Positions 44,098 to 56,241 are shown, numbered from the stretch's first letter. The stretch is 64,000 nucleotides of DNA from Trichostrongylus colubriformis (GCA_963978905.1 OZ022256.1:43262001-43326000); one strand, 5' to 3'. Numbers and translations: made by a program. Notes: generated by a model not told the origin, from the letters alone.

Positions 44098-44330
44098 AAG
44101 GATGAAAGATAAGTTCTCCGCGTTAATCAGTCACTTCTGTGAAAGATGCGACGCATTCTGAAACGTGGTGGCAGGTAAAGGATTTCGCCTTCATAGTGGC
44201 TTACAGGGGCCAGCCGAGCCGAGGACACTGGCCCATTGGCGTGGTACGTGAGCGTTCATTGATCCGGAATTTGATCCGCGCAGCGTTCGAGTCGGAGTAC
44301 TCGCCACCTGTCACTGCACGACCTACTCCT
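44098..44330 (-). mobile_element. SINE-B copy 2
   Basis: On the minus strand: AGGAGTAGGTCGTGCAGTGA head, GGATCAAATTCC as a decayed B box, and a 3' part with CAGAATGCGTCGCATC, ACTGATTAACGCG and a CTTATCTTTCATCC tail. Parallel to 11117-11409 throughout, with a shorter middle. Confidence 0.7.
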
Positions 44331-44929
44331 TAACTCAAGAGCAACACAATAATAGAACTAACGGAACTCAATAGCACGCACTATGCTACTCAGTTTCACA
44401 TATCTGCACAAAAGATTGGTCTCTTGCTACAGTATTTAGCCTTATTGTTAAGCAATTGTTGTTTAATGACATTCAGTTTATCGGTCTCGGTCTCGGATCG
44501 ATCACCAAAGCTTAAATGTGGAATGGAAGAGCAATCCCTTTGGTCATAACGTATCGGCGGTCCTGAATTATTTATGGTTTATGCTAACCGTGTAATACTT
44601 CACGATCAATTCACACCTCTCGATATGATAATAGTAATCTAATATGCGCGGTAAGTATTCGTGTCCCTCGAGCTTCACTGCTGGAACTTTTATTGATGTG
44701 AATTGAATGCACGCTACCTTACGCTTGCGTTATGGTTCACGACGTCCCCCTCTAGCGGTTCCTATATCGTGTTAGCAATCTCAAAAAGAAACCCAGCAAA
44801 ACGGAACTTAAAGACAGTGTTCGCGATAATATGGGTGACAGGGAACGCCAAAAGAAGGCATGCACTTTAAAATTACGGGGCTGAAAGGCCGATCTATGGC
44901 GAAATCCCCCGCAAAAGGCGCCCCCTTCA

Positions 44930-45370
44930 GCTGTGGCGGAGGCGGCCTCGTCAGGGCAAGCCGCCTTGGACAAGGGCAGCCCGCCTCCTAGCGACGTGAT
45001 TAGTGGGTGGTCAAGGTATAGTTGGTCAAGGAAATCGGCAGGACTGAAAGTATCGCATCGCGCTTTCTCACTTTTAGCTTGAAGCCACCGCATGAAAATA
45101 GATGCTGTCGCATTTCCGAACATCCCTTCATGATTACGTCTCGGTAGTGCCAGTGGAAAACCTATGCGGACTACCCGCGTCTTGACGGAAAGGTCGTCCG
45201 CGCCTAGAACCAACGGTGGGAAGAGGTCCTACTTCTCGAGTTTTTGGCCATTTCCATCCGTTTTTTCTCCACCGTCCTGTTACTAGACATCTCGGCTTTC
45301 ATATTCACTACTTCCTTAACTTTTCATCCGGATTTTCGCGAAAGCTGCCTTTAATCTCCCTACAGTCTTA
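44930..45370 (-). repeat. ~400-bp dispersed repeat, minus copy
   Basis: Inverted partner of 41600-42010 (see that entry). The minus frame over 44752-45213 is 153 codons long and includes LDQLYLDHPLITSLGGGLPL then SKA, where the other copy has TSPVGGLCHSKA. This hints at shared coding ancestry. Confidence 0.7.
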
Positions 45371-45453
45371 CCTCTCGAGTGGAAAGGTCCGCTACCACAG
45401 CCAAGCGTGGTGAACTTACCCTAGTAATTTTATCTTATTATGACTTATAAATA

Positions 45454-45650
45454 GGGTGGGGTGGTGTGTTGACTGGTACGCGCACTCCTGCTAACATGGT
45501 GCATGGATGACATCCCCCATCAAAACCCTGGCAAACCAGCCGAGAATTCCATAGGGTGGATTTGTAACAGACTAGTCTGGAAGAATTAAATTATTGACTT
45601 GTTCATCGGTGGCTAATGCAACTCATTGTATATAGTACCTAAACGCATTC
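45454..45650 (+). mobile_element. SINE-B copy 3
   Basis: GGGTGGGGTGGTGTGTTGAC head, ATGACATCCCCCATC where the B-box region lies, GACTAGTCTGGAAGAATTAA, then TTGACTTGTTCATCGGTGGC and CTCATTGTATA, in the same order as the reverse complement of 11117-11409. The 3' end is missing. Confidence 0.7.
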
Positions 45651-48600
45651 ACCTGCTTCCACGGTTTTAAAAGGACCTAGAAGACGCCACGCATTCCAGC
45701 AAGGAATTAATTAACGCCGGAACCTTGATCCTTCTTATCCTTCATGACTGATGAGTACTGATTGACGAATACTGACAGACATGATGAATTATCTCCTGGC
45801 ATCAGTACTTTATTCTAGTGTGCCAACTACATTGATGATTCAGATTTCGTTGGAGCCCTATAGACCAGCAGTTATACATATTAATCTCAGAGACCCATGC
45901 TGAAAACATTTGCAGCTGTTTCTGTAATGCTTCACTCCGGTAGAGATTCGTTAGGATGGTGATTATCCGCCATGTGGAGCATGGGATGCCGCCTAGGAAA
46001 CGTCAAAATGGCCTTCATAGCCATATATCAAAAATTGCAGATGGCTATTCTTCTTCTTCAAAGTATGGCACTGTCTTATGACTCAGATTTTATGGTTTCG
46101 GAAGTTGAAATGCTCCTGCTGCAAATGTCTTTTCTGCTTCTGCGGAAAACTCCGCTCCGAAGGAAAGGAGTTCTGTATAAAGGTTATCAGACGTCCCTAT
46201 TCAATTGGATCATATCTTACTTTCCACCTTCACACTTCTCTACCCTTGTGAATAGCGGTTCATGGCCAAACTCACGACAATCGTTGCCAATCTTGCAAAA
46301 ATGCCAAAATTAAGCAATTTTGCTGCAGTGTGGAGAGGGCGACAGCAAGAGGGCGGTGACGACGTCCGTAGTATGTCGCCAAGGGGCGGGCTGTCGTGTT
46401 CCCATGTCGGCGCAGCCATTCTTGTCGGATCCCACGTGAGTCTCACGTACACGTCCTTCTTCTCACAGTTCATATTCATTCCTACGTATTTTACCGCATA
46501 AACCATGGTTGCTCTACGGTAAGTGCACTTCGCTTTCGGATGCTCTGACAATTTTTTTCTAATTTCAAGGCCTTTCCCATATATCATGATTCTTGCAATA
46601 GCTGTGATTAGCTTTTTTCCAGTCATTGCTAGAATATCCACTTCAGAGGTTTCCATGTATCTAACCATGAGACCCCTATCATACCATCTCTCTTCACAAT
46701 GGCAATTAAGATCATGGTTTTCTGCACGATCATGCGTGTTAATCCCCTCAACATTAATGTTCCGCCAGAACAATTGCGACGAAAATTGGAGCCGGTTCGA
46801 GCAGTCAGGCTGAATTCACGTCGCATCCAGCAAGAAAATTCGTGGCACCTTCCCGTTCTCAACGGCAGGTTTCGTCCGCGTACTCCTCGTGATTTCCACG
46901 AAAAAAACTCCTCGCGTCCGTTTCCATGACATCCTCCGAAGTCGCGCAGTTTATGACCAAGGGTGGCCCATAATCTGTGTATGAGGTCGAAACGAGTTCT
47001 CATGAAATAGGACTTCCTCTCGAGAGCCAAAAGAAAAAGAACCGTTGCGGAAATCTTCAAGGGCAGCAAATCCCTCGAAGTGTCAATAAAGCGTCAAACA
47101 TTGGCTGAGCACACCAGTAGAACCGGCTAACGGCGTGATTTCTGCGGAGATGGCAGCAGCAGCAGCGTGGCTTTCCGTCAGCATGTGTTGTGCTCGCAGA
47201 AATTTGCTAAAAGCTTAATTTACGTATGCAAGGGTTTAATTAGCGCGGCTGTCCATCTGCGAAATGACCGAGGCACTCTCAACGCTCAGGGATCTTCTCC
47301 TTTCGTGGCTCGGTCCATGGGGTCCATGGGGTAACTTCCCTACTATTCATGATATTAGCCCAATTTTGCACTAGAAATGGCCTTTCTTGTTTAGTTTTGC
47401 TTTTCTCCTCTCATCCGAGTGCACTCCAATCCAGTTTTCTCAGTAGACTATATTGATCTGTCGGTGACTGCTCTGGAAATCCTACCATTCTTTTCTTTTT
47501 TTCTCCGTTAGTGTAAGCTTGGAATAACTCGGTCTCGGTCCAAACTGAATTATTATGTGAGTATGCGAGAGATATCGGATGAATTAGGGAGGAACAGGCA
47601 AAAAAATCCACTCATCCTCGGGCGTCGGGTGCTCACGAGTGCACTAGCGACCGCCACTCTTTCGATTCATGCAGAACCACACTACATACATGAGGCAGTG
47701 TGAGAGATTTTCTGCCAAATCATCCACGAAAATATCAGCAAATGCAAGGGAACGATGTGCTGTCAATAAACCTACAGCAGATGGATGAGCAGAGATACCC
47801 AGCGATGTTACCCTCGTCGGTACATTACATAAATGAAATTAACTGTGCTCAAAGTATATATCATTCTCTTTGAATAGCTTTCTTCGACGATTTATTGCCC
47901 GGGAGTAATGGCTTGCCATTAGAGTGATTTTGGACTGCTTGGTCCTTAATGGCTCATTCATTCACAGTCATTTGCTTCAACGCACGATTGACTGACACTG
48001 ATGGGTGACGAGACGTCTCGAGCGACTCAGAGCCCTAATTCAGAAAAGCATTCCCGTGGCAAATTTAGGGAAGCATTTCGTGGCAGATACATTTGCTTTA
48101 TTCTCGATGACGTGGTACGAGTGTAGCAAGGGAACGCCCACGCTAAAACATTTTGGTAGCCATGGATCGGGTTACGATAGCTTGTCACGCGAAACTAGCG
48201 TTTCCGTAATATTGGCGACCGACAATTGTCTCAGCATAGCTCATACATCAACCAGCGATTATAGGGCGATCACAGATGGCTGGTTTGTCGACGTTCTTGC
48301 TCACGATCAAAGAACTGAATTCTGGGTAACCATTGGTTGCGGACGGACAAGGGGAGCCGTTTATGTACGTTCGCGAAAAATGCTCAGCCAAAAACAACTT
48401 TTTTACACCAGCGATGGTCACATTCATTCGAAAAACAAGCCGTTGTATGGAATTAATAATTATTTCCCCAGTAATTAGCGCGTGTTGAAGATTCCGACGT
48501 GGTGTGAACTGCTCTCGCTCGTCCAAGCCTTGCAAGAAATCCGTTCATTGTAACTTCACTGCTTTCAAAGGAGTAGGAAAAAGGGCAACAAAACAGGAAA

Positions 48601-49260
48601 ATATTTATGAATCTTGTGAAATTCACCAAAGAAAAGACAATGCAGTGGAATTTCGAAATTCTCGGTTTCCAGTTTCTATTTTTTTTCAAACCAAACCGTT
48701 TTGAAGCCGTTTGAAAGCACGGCAATTGCACAGATCGTACAAAGCTAAAAACATGCCCATAGCAAGCCCAATATATCGAGCAGAAGCTCAAACAGTTGAA
48801 GGAAGAGCATGAAAATTAAAGTTCTGTGAGGTGAGATGTGAGAATGGTCTCCAAAGAGGCAGAGAATCAAAGAGACCATGAAAACTATTTTTGGGCTCCT
48901 TTTCCTACGAACCCGATGAATATACCTTCAGTGCATCTTTCCTTAGTGCTTTTCCCGAAAGGAGTGTGTGGCGATTGGTCGAAATTTTGCGCGACCGCCC
49001 GCGACGAGTGCGAGTCTTTTGCGGCTTCATCTGTTGAAACAGCAGTTACAAGAGCATGGGCGAACTCCCGAGCTTCCAACCTGCAATCTTTGAAGTTCTT
49101 TCTCGGTACCAGCACATTGTATCTTAAGCGGAATTCCAAACGACTGCGGCAAATCGTACTGACGGCGCAGCGAAGCGAAAATTCGACTAATCGCCGCACA
49201 CCCTTCCAAGAGTTGAACTTGGAAAGCATTAAGCTTTCCGCTGCTAAGAGTTCCTTGCAG
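45651..49260. other. No recognisable gene; several anonymous long frames
   Basis: Minus frame 46240-46773 (177 codons), minus 46629-47069 (146), plus 48005-48478 (157, GTG start) and plus 48838-49326 (162, overlapping an equally long minus frame) are open for longer than average. None shows a domain, signal peptide, splice context or repeat that I recognise. Two of them overlap each other or an opposite-strand frame. They may be chance frames in slightly GC-richer DNA or decayed elements. Confidence 0.4.
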
Positions 49261-49310
49261 GGGAGCGCCACACATTGCTGTTCCATTCGATTCATAGTAG
49301 CAGGTGAATG
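49261..49310 (-). mobile_element. SINE-B fragment
   Basis: The minus strand reads CTATGAATCGAATGGAACAG then CAATGTGTGGCGCTCCC, the 3' core of SINE-B. Only ~50 bp are recognisable. Confidence 0.5.
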
Positions 49311-49745
49311 CGATTTGATCTTTTGAAGATACTGCGAAGACTCCGCGTACACATAAGTGCACTATCCTCTTAAGCTAGTTGTGCACCATTTCGCAGTTTT
49401 TGGAGAAGTGGAAGGGCTGGTTGACATGGACTTGAGATTCGATCACCGGACTATGCGCTACTAAGGGAAGCGGCGCCTAATCTTACAGTGTGTCACCTAA
49501 TATGGGAGACGTTTAATGCTCTTTCAGCAGTTAATCAGGAGAGGCGGATTGTACGATGATTTAGATTGAGGCCACACGTTTCTTTGCTTTATATGTCGAG
49601 TGTGCCAATGGAATAACTGAACAGCTCGAGGGAGCTGAGGGGTGCTTTCTCTGCAATAATGGAGTAACTCGTGAATCCACAAGGCATTTTTCGCGAACAC
49701 TGCTCCGGGTTGGTCTTTCGAAACAAATATGATATCTTACGTTTA

Positions 49746-49946
49746 GGGCGGAGATGGTGTAGTGAGGGTGGCGCGCTCTCCATACCAAGCCTGACCTGGA
49801 GGATGAAAGCACTGACTTGTGCGACCGGCTCCCACAATTCTTGCATATCCCAACTCGCACATGCAAGCGCGATTTTGAATGGAACTACAATGCGTGGCGC
49901 ATCCCGCAGGAGGGATTGACGCCGATAGCTTCATGACCTTTATCGT
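49746..49946 (+). mobile_element. SINE-B copy 4
   Basis: GGGCGGAGATGGTGTAGTGA head, then GGAGGATGAAAGCACTGACT, CCCAACTCGCACATGCAA, TGGAACTACAATGCGTGGCG, CATCCCGCAGGAGGGATTGA and a CTTTATC end. This is one of the clearest copies, in the opposite orientation to 11117-11409. Confidence 0.75.
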
Positions 49947-52594
49947 GCATGAATTCTTTAAGATATGTCTCCTTGAGGAAGGCAACAATTTTGATCTCGA
50001 CATGGCATCCCCAACTATTTCTTAGACATTGAAAGGTCCAAAGGCTCCTTGTGATAATGAATCAGCTGCTCTGAGGCGTTTTTCTCGATGACGGGTGACC
50101 ACGGACCCTTTATAACATTTTGATCTCTTCCTATGCTCTGCTGCGTGTCAGTGAACGTCTGTTTGTGCAGTAATTGGAAGTATCGCGGTATCTACACACA
50201 TATTGGGAATGATCAAAACCCATCTCATGGCTGAGCCACATGTCTACCTGCCCTCCACATTTAAGCTGGAAGTGTCAGCAGGGGCAATACAGCCTCCGTG
50301 TAGTAAAGAAAGCAACTACTCGGACCCATAACAAATGGAAGCTCTCACTTTTCTTCCTGAAAAAGCCGTTGAGAGCTGGTGGCAATTAGCCTCCAAGTTG
50401 TTTTGACTCGACTTTTCCTCTTCTTCCCAAGTGCATTTCATCAAAGTTACAATCCAACTAATTCGAAACAAGCTCTCTGAAATCTTTCTCCCTGGAAGCT
50501 CTTTCAGAGCTTTTCGCGTGCTCCTCTGAATGAACCCTATGGCCGCGAGCGCCATTGTCAGGCGAAGTGTTTCCTTTTCATTCAGCCCTCCGGAAATGCG
50601 GTAGCGGTCCGAAGCGCAACGGGTGGTAGGCAGCTGTCCAGTCTATGCGACACTGGAATTTAATAAACAGAAAAGTATGATAAGCAAAGAATAGCAACGG
50701 TTGCACATTCCATTTTCAATATTTTTAGAAATTAACTCTTCGACTTTTTTTTATTATTTTTATTACTTTTAAGCCTAACATGAGCATAGTCCATCCCAGC
50801 AATCCCATCCATTGTCAGATGGCTTTTCGATGTGATTTTTCCATGCACCTGCCGGCGATTCACTAATCCTCCCGTGCACAGCGCTTGTGCGGGGGAAGCG
50901 AGGTGATTATGCTAATTGCGACAGCATAGTAGTCAGGCCAGACCTCACAATAATTTACTATGTATCAAGTCAATGATGTGGTCTACGTGGGGATGAGGGG
51001 ATGGGGAGAGTCTAACCGGAAAGTAGCTTCTACGAGCAACTCGAGGCCACGAAGAACTAAAACCCTGGTAAATGGGTAACTACAGACGAGAAGGAGTGCT
51101 GACTCTGAACCCATGTACTTGAAGACAACTGAAGATTTGAACAACCATATGCATCGAGAAGAAGAATGAGGTCTTCCGGCGTAGTGGGCAGCAGGATGTT
51201 TGATGAGTTTAGGTGTGGAATTAGGTTCAGGACCGAGTGTTTCGGCTGTGCTCGCTGCTCAACATCTTTGTAACGACTGCCCCCTTTCACTTCACAGGGG
51301 AGCCTGAGGCGTGTAACTTTCCTCGACTGTGGAAAGCCTCAAGTATAAGAAGTCTGTGCTTCCACGGAATGGTTCATATAAAAGGTGGTTTCAGAACAAC
51401 TAAGAAATCAAATCGAGCTGCTGAGGTCATATCTGCTGATAAATATTAACATTTCTGTAAAAGCCTGTAATATCTCTGTAAAAACATCCGCAGGGGCTTC
51501 TCCACTGAAGAATAAATTGAGAAACTCGAAGTCCGCTCGTTTGTCAGTCAGTAGCTCTGAGATGGCTTTCTCAACGATGTCTAACTAAGGCTCCATTACA
51601 GGCTTCTATCCTAATCCGAATGTTTTCCTGAGAGTCCCTCGTCTTAGCTCATGTTTCTCCTAATTAATGCTTCGCGCTTTCTGATTCCCGGTCAAGATTT
51701 CTTTGAGGTCCGCTAATTAGCCCGCGCCGCTGCATCTTGCAATGACACTGATTAGACGGCACAAGCCCTCCCTCAGGGTTTTTCGCGTGCTTTGAGCTGC
51801 TCTGCGTGTTACTTAACACCTGGATGAGCGTATCCTGAGAATCGTAAGGCTGGAGGTAGACATCAATATCAGCGGAGTCGTTCATGCCTGAATAACCTGC
51901 AGTCAATGCACCTCACCACCGTGCCTATTCAGACCTTACCCCATTGATCAGAAATGCAAGTGAGCCCTGAAGTACATAAGGCTTACGCATGAACTCTTAA
52001 AATGCATGGACACCTCAGTATACTTCCCTTTTCGATACACAGCGCTCCAGTAATTCATGGCATTAGCCTGCCTGACATGCGCGAGCAAAAGTCGCGTTTA
52101 GCTTTTCATATGAGAAGTCAATGGAGCAGTTAGCGGTAAAGCTAAAGTGTGTGTAATTGCAGGAACTTCCGCCATCAAATTGCCGATTCCGTGCGAAGAC
52201 TGTTACGTTCACCTCGCCGTTCTCCTACAAAGCTGTTCTTCAGGAAAAAAGGCGACACGCACTCTGATTTAAGGTTTGTGACTTGTTTCGGGTATTGTGG
52301 AAAAGTCATAACGTGCCCCTTTGGTAGCCCTTCACTGAGGCCTAATGTCCTGCAAGTGCAACGTGCAAGGATGTGTGAACATCCTGTCGCCGTCATGAAG
52401 AAGGCCAATTTGCTAGTGGACTTAGAGGGACCCACTCGACAAACCATCCATTTTCTGCTCGTAGGCTTCGTCGAGGCTGTTTCATTATGGCTAACTTAAT
52501 TGGAAACGGTTAAATTATTCTTCTATCAGTATATTACGGGAATTTCGCTTCAATTACACTATACAACCATTCACGCCTATCCACCTAAGCCTAG
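49947..52594. other. No recognisable gene
   Basis: A plus frame at 52149-52499 (116 codons, cysteine-containing near its start) overlaps a minus frame and is unrecognised. Otherwise only short frames. Confidence 0.55.
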
Positions 52595-52658
52595 TATTAG
52601 GTCTATGCAGAATAAATGGCCGAAACGTAATTGGCCATAACTTCGCTCAGACACAACT

Positions 52659-52885
52659 TTATTTGTCGAAATAAAAACCATTCGAATCTACAGAATTTTG
52701 CCAACGATCTGGTAAGGAAAATATACCATCACGATCAAATTCTGGATTGCGAGAATCAATAAAGTCAAGAACTGCATTTTTACCGTGCGTAATTTTTCTG
52801 CCGCAGGTTTGCATCGGGAACCCGAAAAAAGTGGTAATCCGTCAGGAATAGGTCTGGGGAATAAGGGGGGTGAGGGAGAGGCTCG
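52659..52885 (-). pseudogene. Mariner transposase C-terminus, left arm copy
   Basis: The minus strand reads LPHPPYSPDLFLTDYHFFRV with the third catalytic Asp in TDYHFF. A frame change and stops follow, then LDFIDSRNPEFDRDGIFSLP and DRWQNSVDSNGFYFDK to a stop at 52659-52661. Only the C-terminal ~75 residues survive. Confidence 0.85.
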
Positions 52886-52917
52886 ATGCCTAACTGCATC
52901 ATTTTTTTACTGGGTGC

Positions 52918-53205
52918 GCAAAACAACGCAAAACCCCACAGTTCGCAAGTCACCCGGCAGAAACTGATCGAGACTCTCCCTCACCCCCTTCTTCCTCAGA
53001 CCTATCTCTGACGAATTACCACTTTTTCCCGGTTCTCGATGCAAACCTGGGTAAGAAGGAGTTCGGCGAAACGATGCATGTTGAAAATGCCATCGTTGAC
53101 TTCATTAATTCTCGCAATCCTGAATTTGATCATGATGGCATATTTTCTTTACGAGATCGTTGGCAAGGTTGTGTAGATTCGAATGGTTTTTATTTCGACA
53201 AATAA
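52918..53205 (+). pseudogene. Mariner transposase C-terminus, right arm copy
   Basis: The plus strand starts QNNAKPHSSQVTRQKLIETL. The usual second catalytic Asp of the DNA.PH motif is Asn here. After a frame change it gives SLTNYHFFPVLDANL, where the third catalytic Asp is also Asn, and then FINSRNPEFDHDGIFSLRDR and WQGCVDSNGFYFDK to TAA 53203-53205. An AATAAA overlaps the stop. It extends further 5' than the left arm, which sets the centre of the palindrome. Confidence 0.85.
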
Positions 53206-53856
53206 AGTTGTGTCTGAGCGAAGTTATGGCGTTTTGAAAGAAGTGTTCCGTTTCGGCCATTTATTCTGCATAGACCTAATAGAAGAGAATCTTCTCCTCT
53301 CAGGCTTATGCTTAATAAGATAGGAAAAACCTAATTCCCTTCATCAAACGCATCCTTTCAACCTTGAAGCCCGATTCGGTTGGTGCCATACCTGTGCTCT
53401 AACCATAGAGTTAGGGATGCAAAGCATGGTTGACTAGTTCCAGCCGATCCTGAAACTGAATATTGTCATCAAACAGTGAGTCAGCCTGGTCCGTCGCTCA
53501 ATACCTGAATTTGGGTCGTCCACTACCCTTGTCTTTTGTGAACTTTTGCGTGAGACTGGTTGATATGTAAAAATGAATTAGTACGTGGTGATAGTAGAAA
53601 GTAGCACCGCCATTACATGCACGACCTGGGAATCGAGTCTCCATATCGAGCTAGATGACCCTACCTTTTCTCTGGGTCAGTTCGATGGTACCAAAATGGC
53701 ATGGAAGAATGAAATCTTTGTTGTTCATCGGCGGGGCCCAAAAGCCACAGTAGAGGCCAATCTACCTGGTGGGTCTATGATTTTGAAAGGAATTTGCACA
53801 GATGGCGCATCAAAAGTAGCGCAGATGTATCGAACGTCTTATCCTTCATCCCTTAA

Positions 53857-54280
53857 AGGAATCGTCCACGGAAAAATGAGTTTTGTGTTACCCATATGTT
53901 TATGTTGCATTTGCCTAATGTGGGCCTCATGCAAAATTTCACGCGAAAAAATGTGAATCTGGCTGAGATATAGCACCACAAAGTACGTCCGGGTGGGCAG
54001 GGCGTCCGAGTAAAAGCCTTGTTCCGTAGCCCGCCGTGGTCGGAGTCGCATTTTAGGAACAGAGGTTTACGTAAACAGTCCCACTCTCCGTTCCCAGCGG
54101 CAGCGGACGACGGGACGAAGCTTTTACTCGGAGGCCCCGCCCACCCGGACGCACTTTGCGGTGCTGTATCTCAGCCACATTCACATTTTTTTCGGTAAAA
54201 TTTTGCATGCGGACCACATTAGGCAAATACAACAGGAACATATGGGTAACACAAAAACTCATTTTCCGTGGACGATTCCT
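53857..54280. mobile_element. Palindromic MITE, AGGAATCG family, copy 2
   Basis: Begins AGGAATCGTCCACGGAAAAA and ends with its complement at 54280. The arms match almost throughout, including TGTGTTACCCATATG / CATATGGGTAACACA, TTGCCTAATGTGG / CCACATTAGGCAA and GGGTGGGC / GCCCACCC. The centre has TTTACGTAAAC, itself a palindrome. This copy is better preserved than 7227-7641. Flanks are TTA-A on the left and T-TGA on the right, the same asymmetric pattern as copy 1. Confidence 0.8.
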
Positions 54281-54850
54281 TTGAATAAGGTGAGTTGTGT
54301 AGTGTACCGTATCGTGCTTACACACATGATAGTACGGTATCTTCAAGAACAATTCAGTTCCTTGTGGTCGTGATTTGGTATTGTGGCTGGTGGCAGCATG
54401 GCTTTCTCCTGCTGCTATTCCCGGTTTTGGCGATTAGAGGTGAATCAAAAGGTTTTGTCGATGGCCTAACGCCTAATTAATTTATGCATATGATGCGATA
54501 ATTGGATGCAGTGATGTAATGAAACGTATGGCAGGACATGGCAAGGCCCGTGAACATAGGCTAATTCCATCGCAACACTAGTTCTCTACTCTTCAGGAGT
54601 TGGGTAAAGGAGTCGAGTGATACAAGTTGGAGCAGGTTCGAAAGCATTGAGAGGGATAGGGAAAAATTGCTAAGGAAATCTTATTTACACAACCACTCGC
54701 ATAGACTCGACTTGTGTGTACATTTAGGGCAATGTACTTAAAACCCATCTGGATAGGTTAATAAATAAATAATCTAGATCATAATGATGCTGAGTCATAA
54801 GCAAAACATGTCGCCTCAGCCATGACTTCAACTTCAACGCTCAGTTACGA

Positions 54851-54942
54851 GATGATAAAATGATCGAAAAGCATTTGGCAATGACAAGTCTCTTTTGGCA
54901 TACGCCACGCTTTTCAGTTCGATTCAGAATCGTAGTGGCCTT
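54851..54942 (-). repeat. Dispersed minus-strand repeat, copy with conserved peptide
   Basis: Parallels 56616-56712: the minus frame reads TTILNRTEKRGVCQKRLVIA here and TTFLNESEMHNVCQKRVITA there. A frame kept between diverged copies suggests descent from a coding unit. The product is not recognised. Confidence 0.55.
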
Positions 54943-55797
54943 GGTATGCGAATTAGTACATGGAAATTTTCGTACATTTTCGTACGCGCCGCCCATTGTA
55001 CAAAGCTGTAATTTTTTCCTCTCGTGCCCGTCCTGTACCAAATCGTGGACCCCAAAGGGATTTAGGAATTGGTGGCTCGACAGGTCGTGGTCCTTAGTCA
55101 TGCTGACGCGGTACATAAAGATCTACTGAAGCAACGGTAGCTCTGTCAGTCACTTCTGGCTCCCAGTCCAGCCTGTTCTTCTCTGCCACGCGGGTCTAAT
55201 ACTTTAGATATGAAAGTTTATCCACGCACAGGATATTGCAATGATTGTACCTTGCTATACTTGGGGGTTGAAGAAGCTTGAGGCGAACTTGTCCGTCGGC
55301 TCGCAGTGAGCAAAACTAAGCCTCACTTCTTCTACCCATCACCTTTTATGCTACTGTTATATCTTTATCGTACTTATCTCAGGTAGATAGCTTTCATTCT
55401 ACAAACTTTTTATAACTAAGCGGTGTTTCACAGCACCGCTATACATGATCTAACAATGAACAATGAACACGAACACAACAGGCAACTAAAATGTATCACT
55501 GCTTCAAGTCGATTTGTCGACATCTACCTCCACCATGCAAGTATTGCTGAACTTCGAAAAATATACCGCTAAAAAGCACAGAATACTTCTTCAACGGCGT
55601 GAAGGCTAAAAAAATTGAACCAGGTGACAGCATAAAATCGAAGGAGTTAAATGGGTCAAAAATGGGAATCCTTCAGAGCATAACAACGGAAAACTCTGTA
55701 GGTGCACCTTCTTTTTCGTCTCGTCACTTCGGGGTTCTCTGCTGGGAGCTTTTGCCTTTCTGCCCCTCAACTCCTACACTCAAGAAAATTCCCATTA

Positions 55798-56241
55798 GGG
55801 CGCATCACGCGGTAATCTAATTAGTGACTCGCTTTCTTGGGGCGAGTAGGCCCTTGGATAACTGCTCAGAATGCACCTTTGTTGCGCGTGCACGGTGTGG
55901 TGCCTGTTTGAACACAATCAAGCCACGCCTAGCCCACCTTATCACACCTGGCCTTACAAGGGAGGGCTCTCAGGTTTCCGTGGCCATTCAAGATTGGATG
56001 TATATGGCCTAATGCAGTTTCGAACAAATTTTCAAAGTAGAAACTGCCTTTATCATCGAAATCGCTGTTTCATTGAATTATCTCTCCTTATCGCAAGTTT
56101 CCTTCTCCACGTGTGCTCCACGAAAAATCTGCTCGTCTAAGGCGTGGTGCATCCGTAACAAAGGTACAGCCTGAGCAGTCATCTAAGGACGTGCTTGCCC
56201 CAAGAAAGTTAGCCGCTAATCTGATTATTGCGCGGTGTGCC
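55798..56241. mobile_element. 444-bp foldback MITE with TTA-type flank
   Basis: The left arm GGGCGCATCACGCGGTAATC, CTTTCTTGGGGCGAG, CTTGGATAACTGCTCAGAAT and CACCTTTGTTGCG pairs with the right arm in reverse complement: GGCACACCGCGCAATAATC, CTTTCTTGGGGCAAG, CTTAGATGACTGCTCAGGCT and TACCTTTGTTACG. Arms are ~110 bp with a ~230-bp centre. The left flank is TTA (55795-55797), the right TTC. End sequence differs from the GGCCGCGG family but the size and target are alike. Confidence 0.7.

Larger units (their letters stand above)
52597..53279. mobile_element. Foldback element made of two head-to-head mariner 3' ends, 683 bp
   Basis: Both ends read inward as TTAGGTCTATGCAGAATAAA and TGGCCGAAAC, flanked by TA (52595-52596 and 53280-53281). 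The arms match for ~290 bp each (left to ~52885, right from ~52975), with a 12-bp insertion in the right arm near its end. Each arm encodes the C-terminal part of a mariner transposase on its outward-reading strand (next two entries). The element therefore arose from an inverted duplication of a mariner 3' half and then behaved as a single transposable unit, as the single TA duplication shows. Confidence 0.9.

Noticed and set aside
46240..47069. Two overlapping minus frames (177 and 146 codons)
   Set aside because: They occupy different frames of the same DNA and neither has recognisable motifs; I could not rule out a decayed LINE, but found no endonuclease or reverse transcriptase signature.
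48838..49362. Long open frames on both strands (162 and 155 codons)
   Set aside because: Opposite-strand frames of equal length over the same DNA, no motif, and part overlaps a SINE-B fragment; most likely low local stop density.
52785..52967. Plus frame across the centre of the mariner foldback
   Set aside because: It reads through the antisense of the left arm into the right arm in the wrong frame for transposase.
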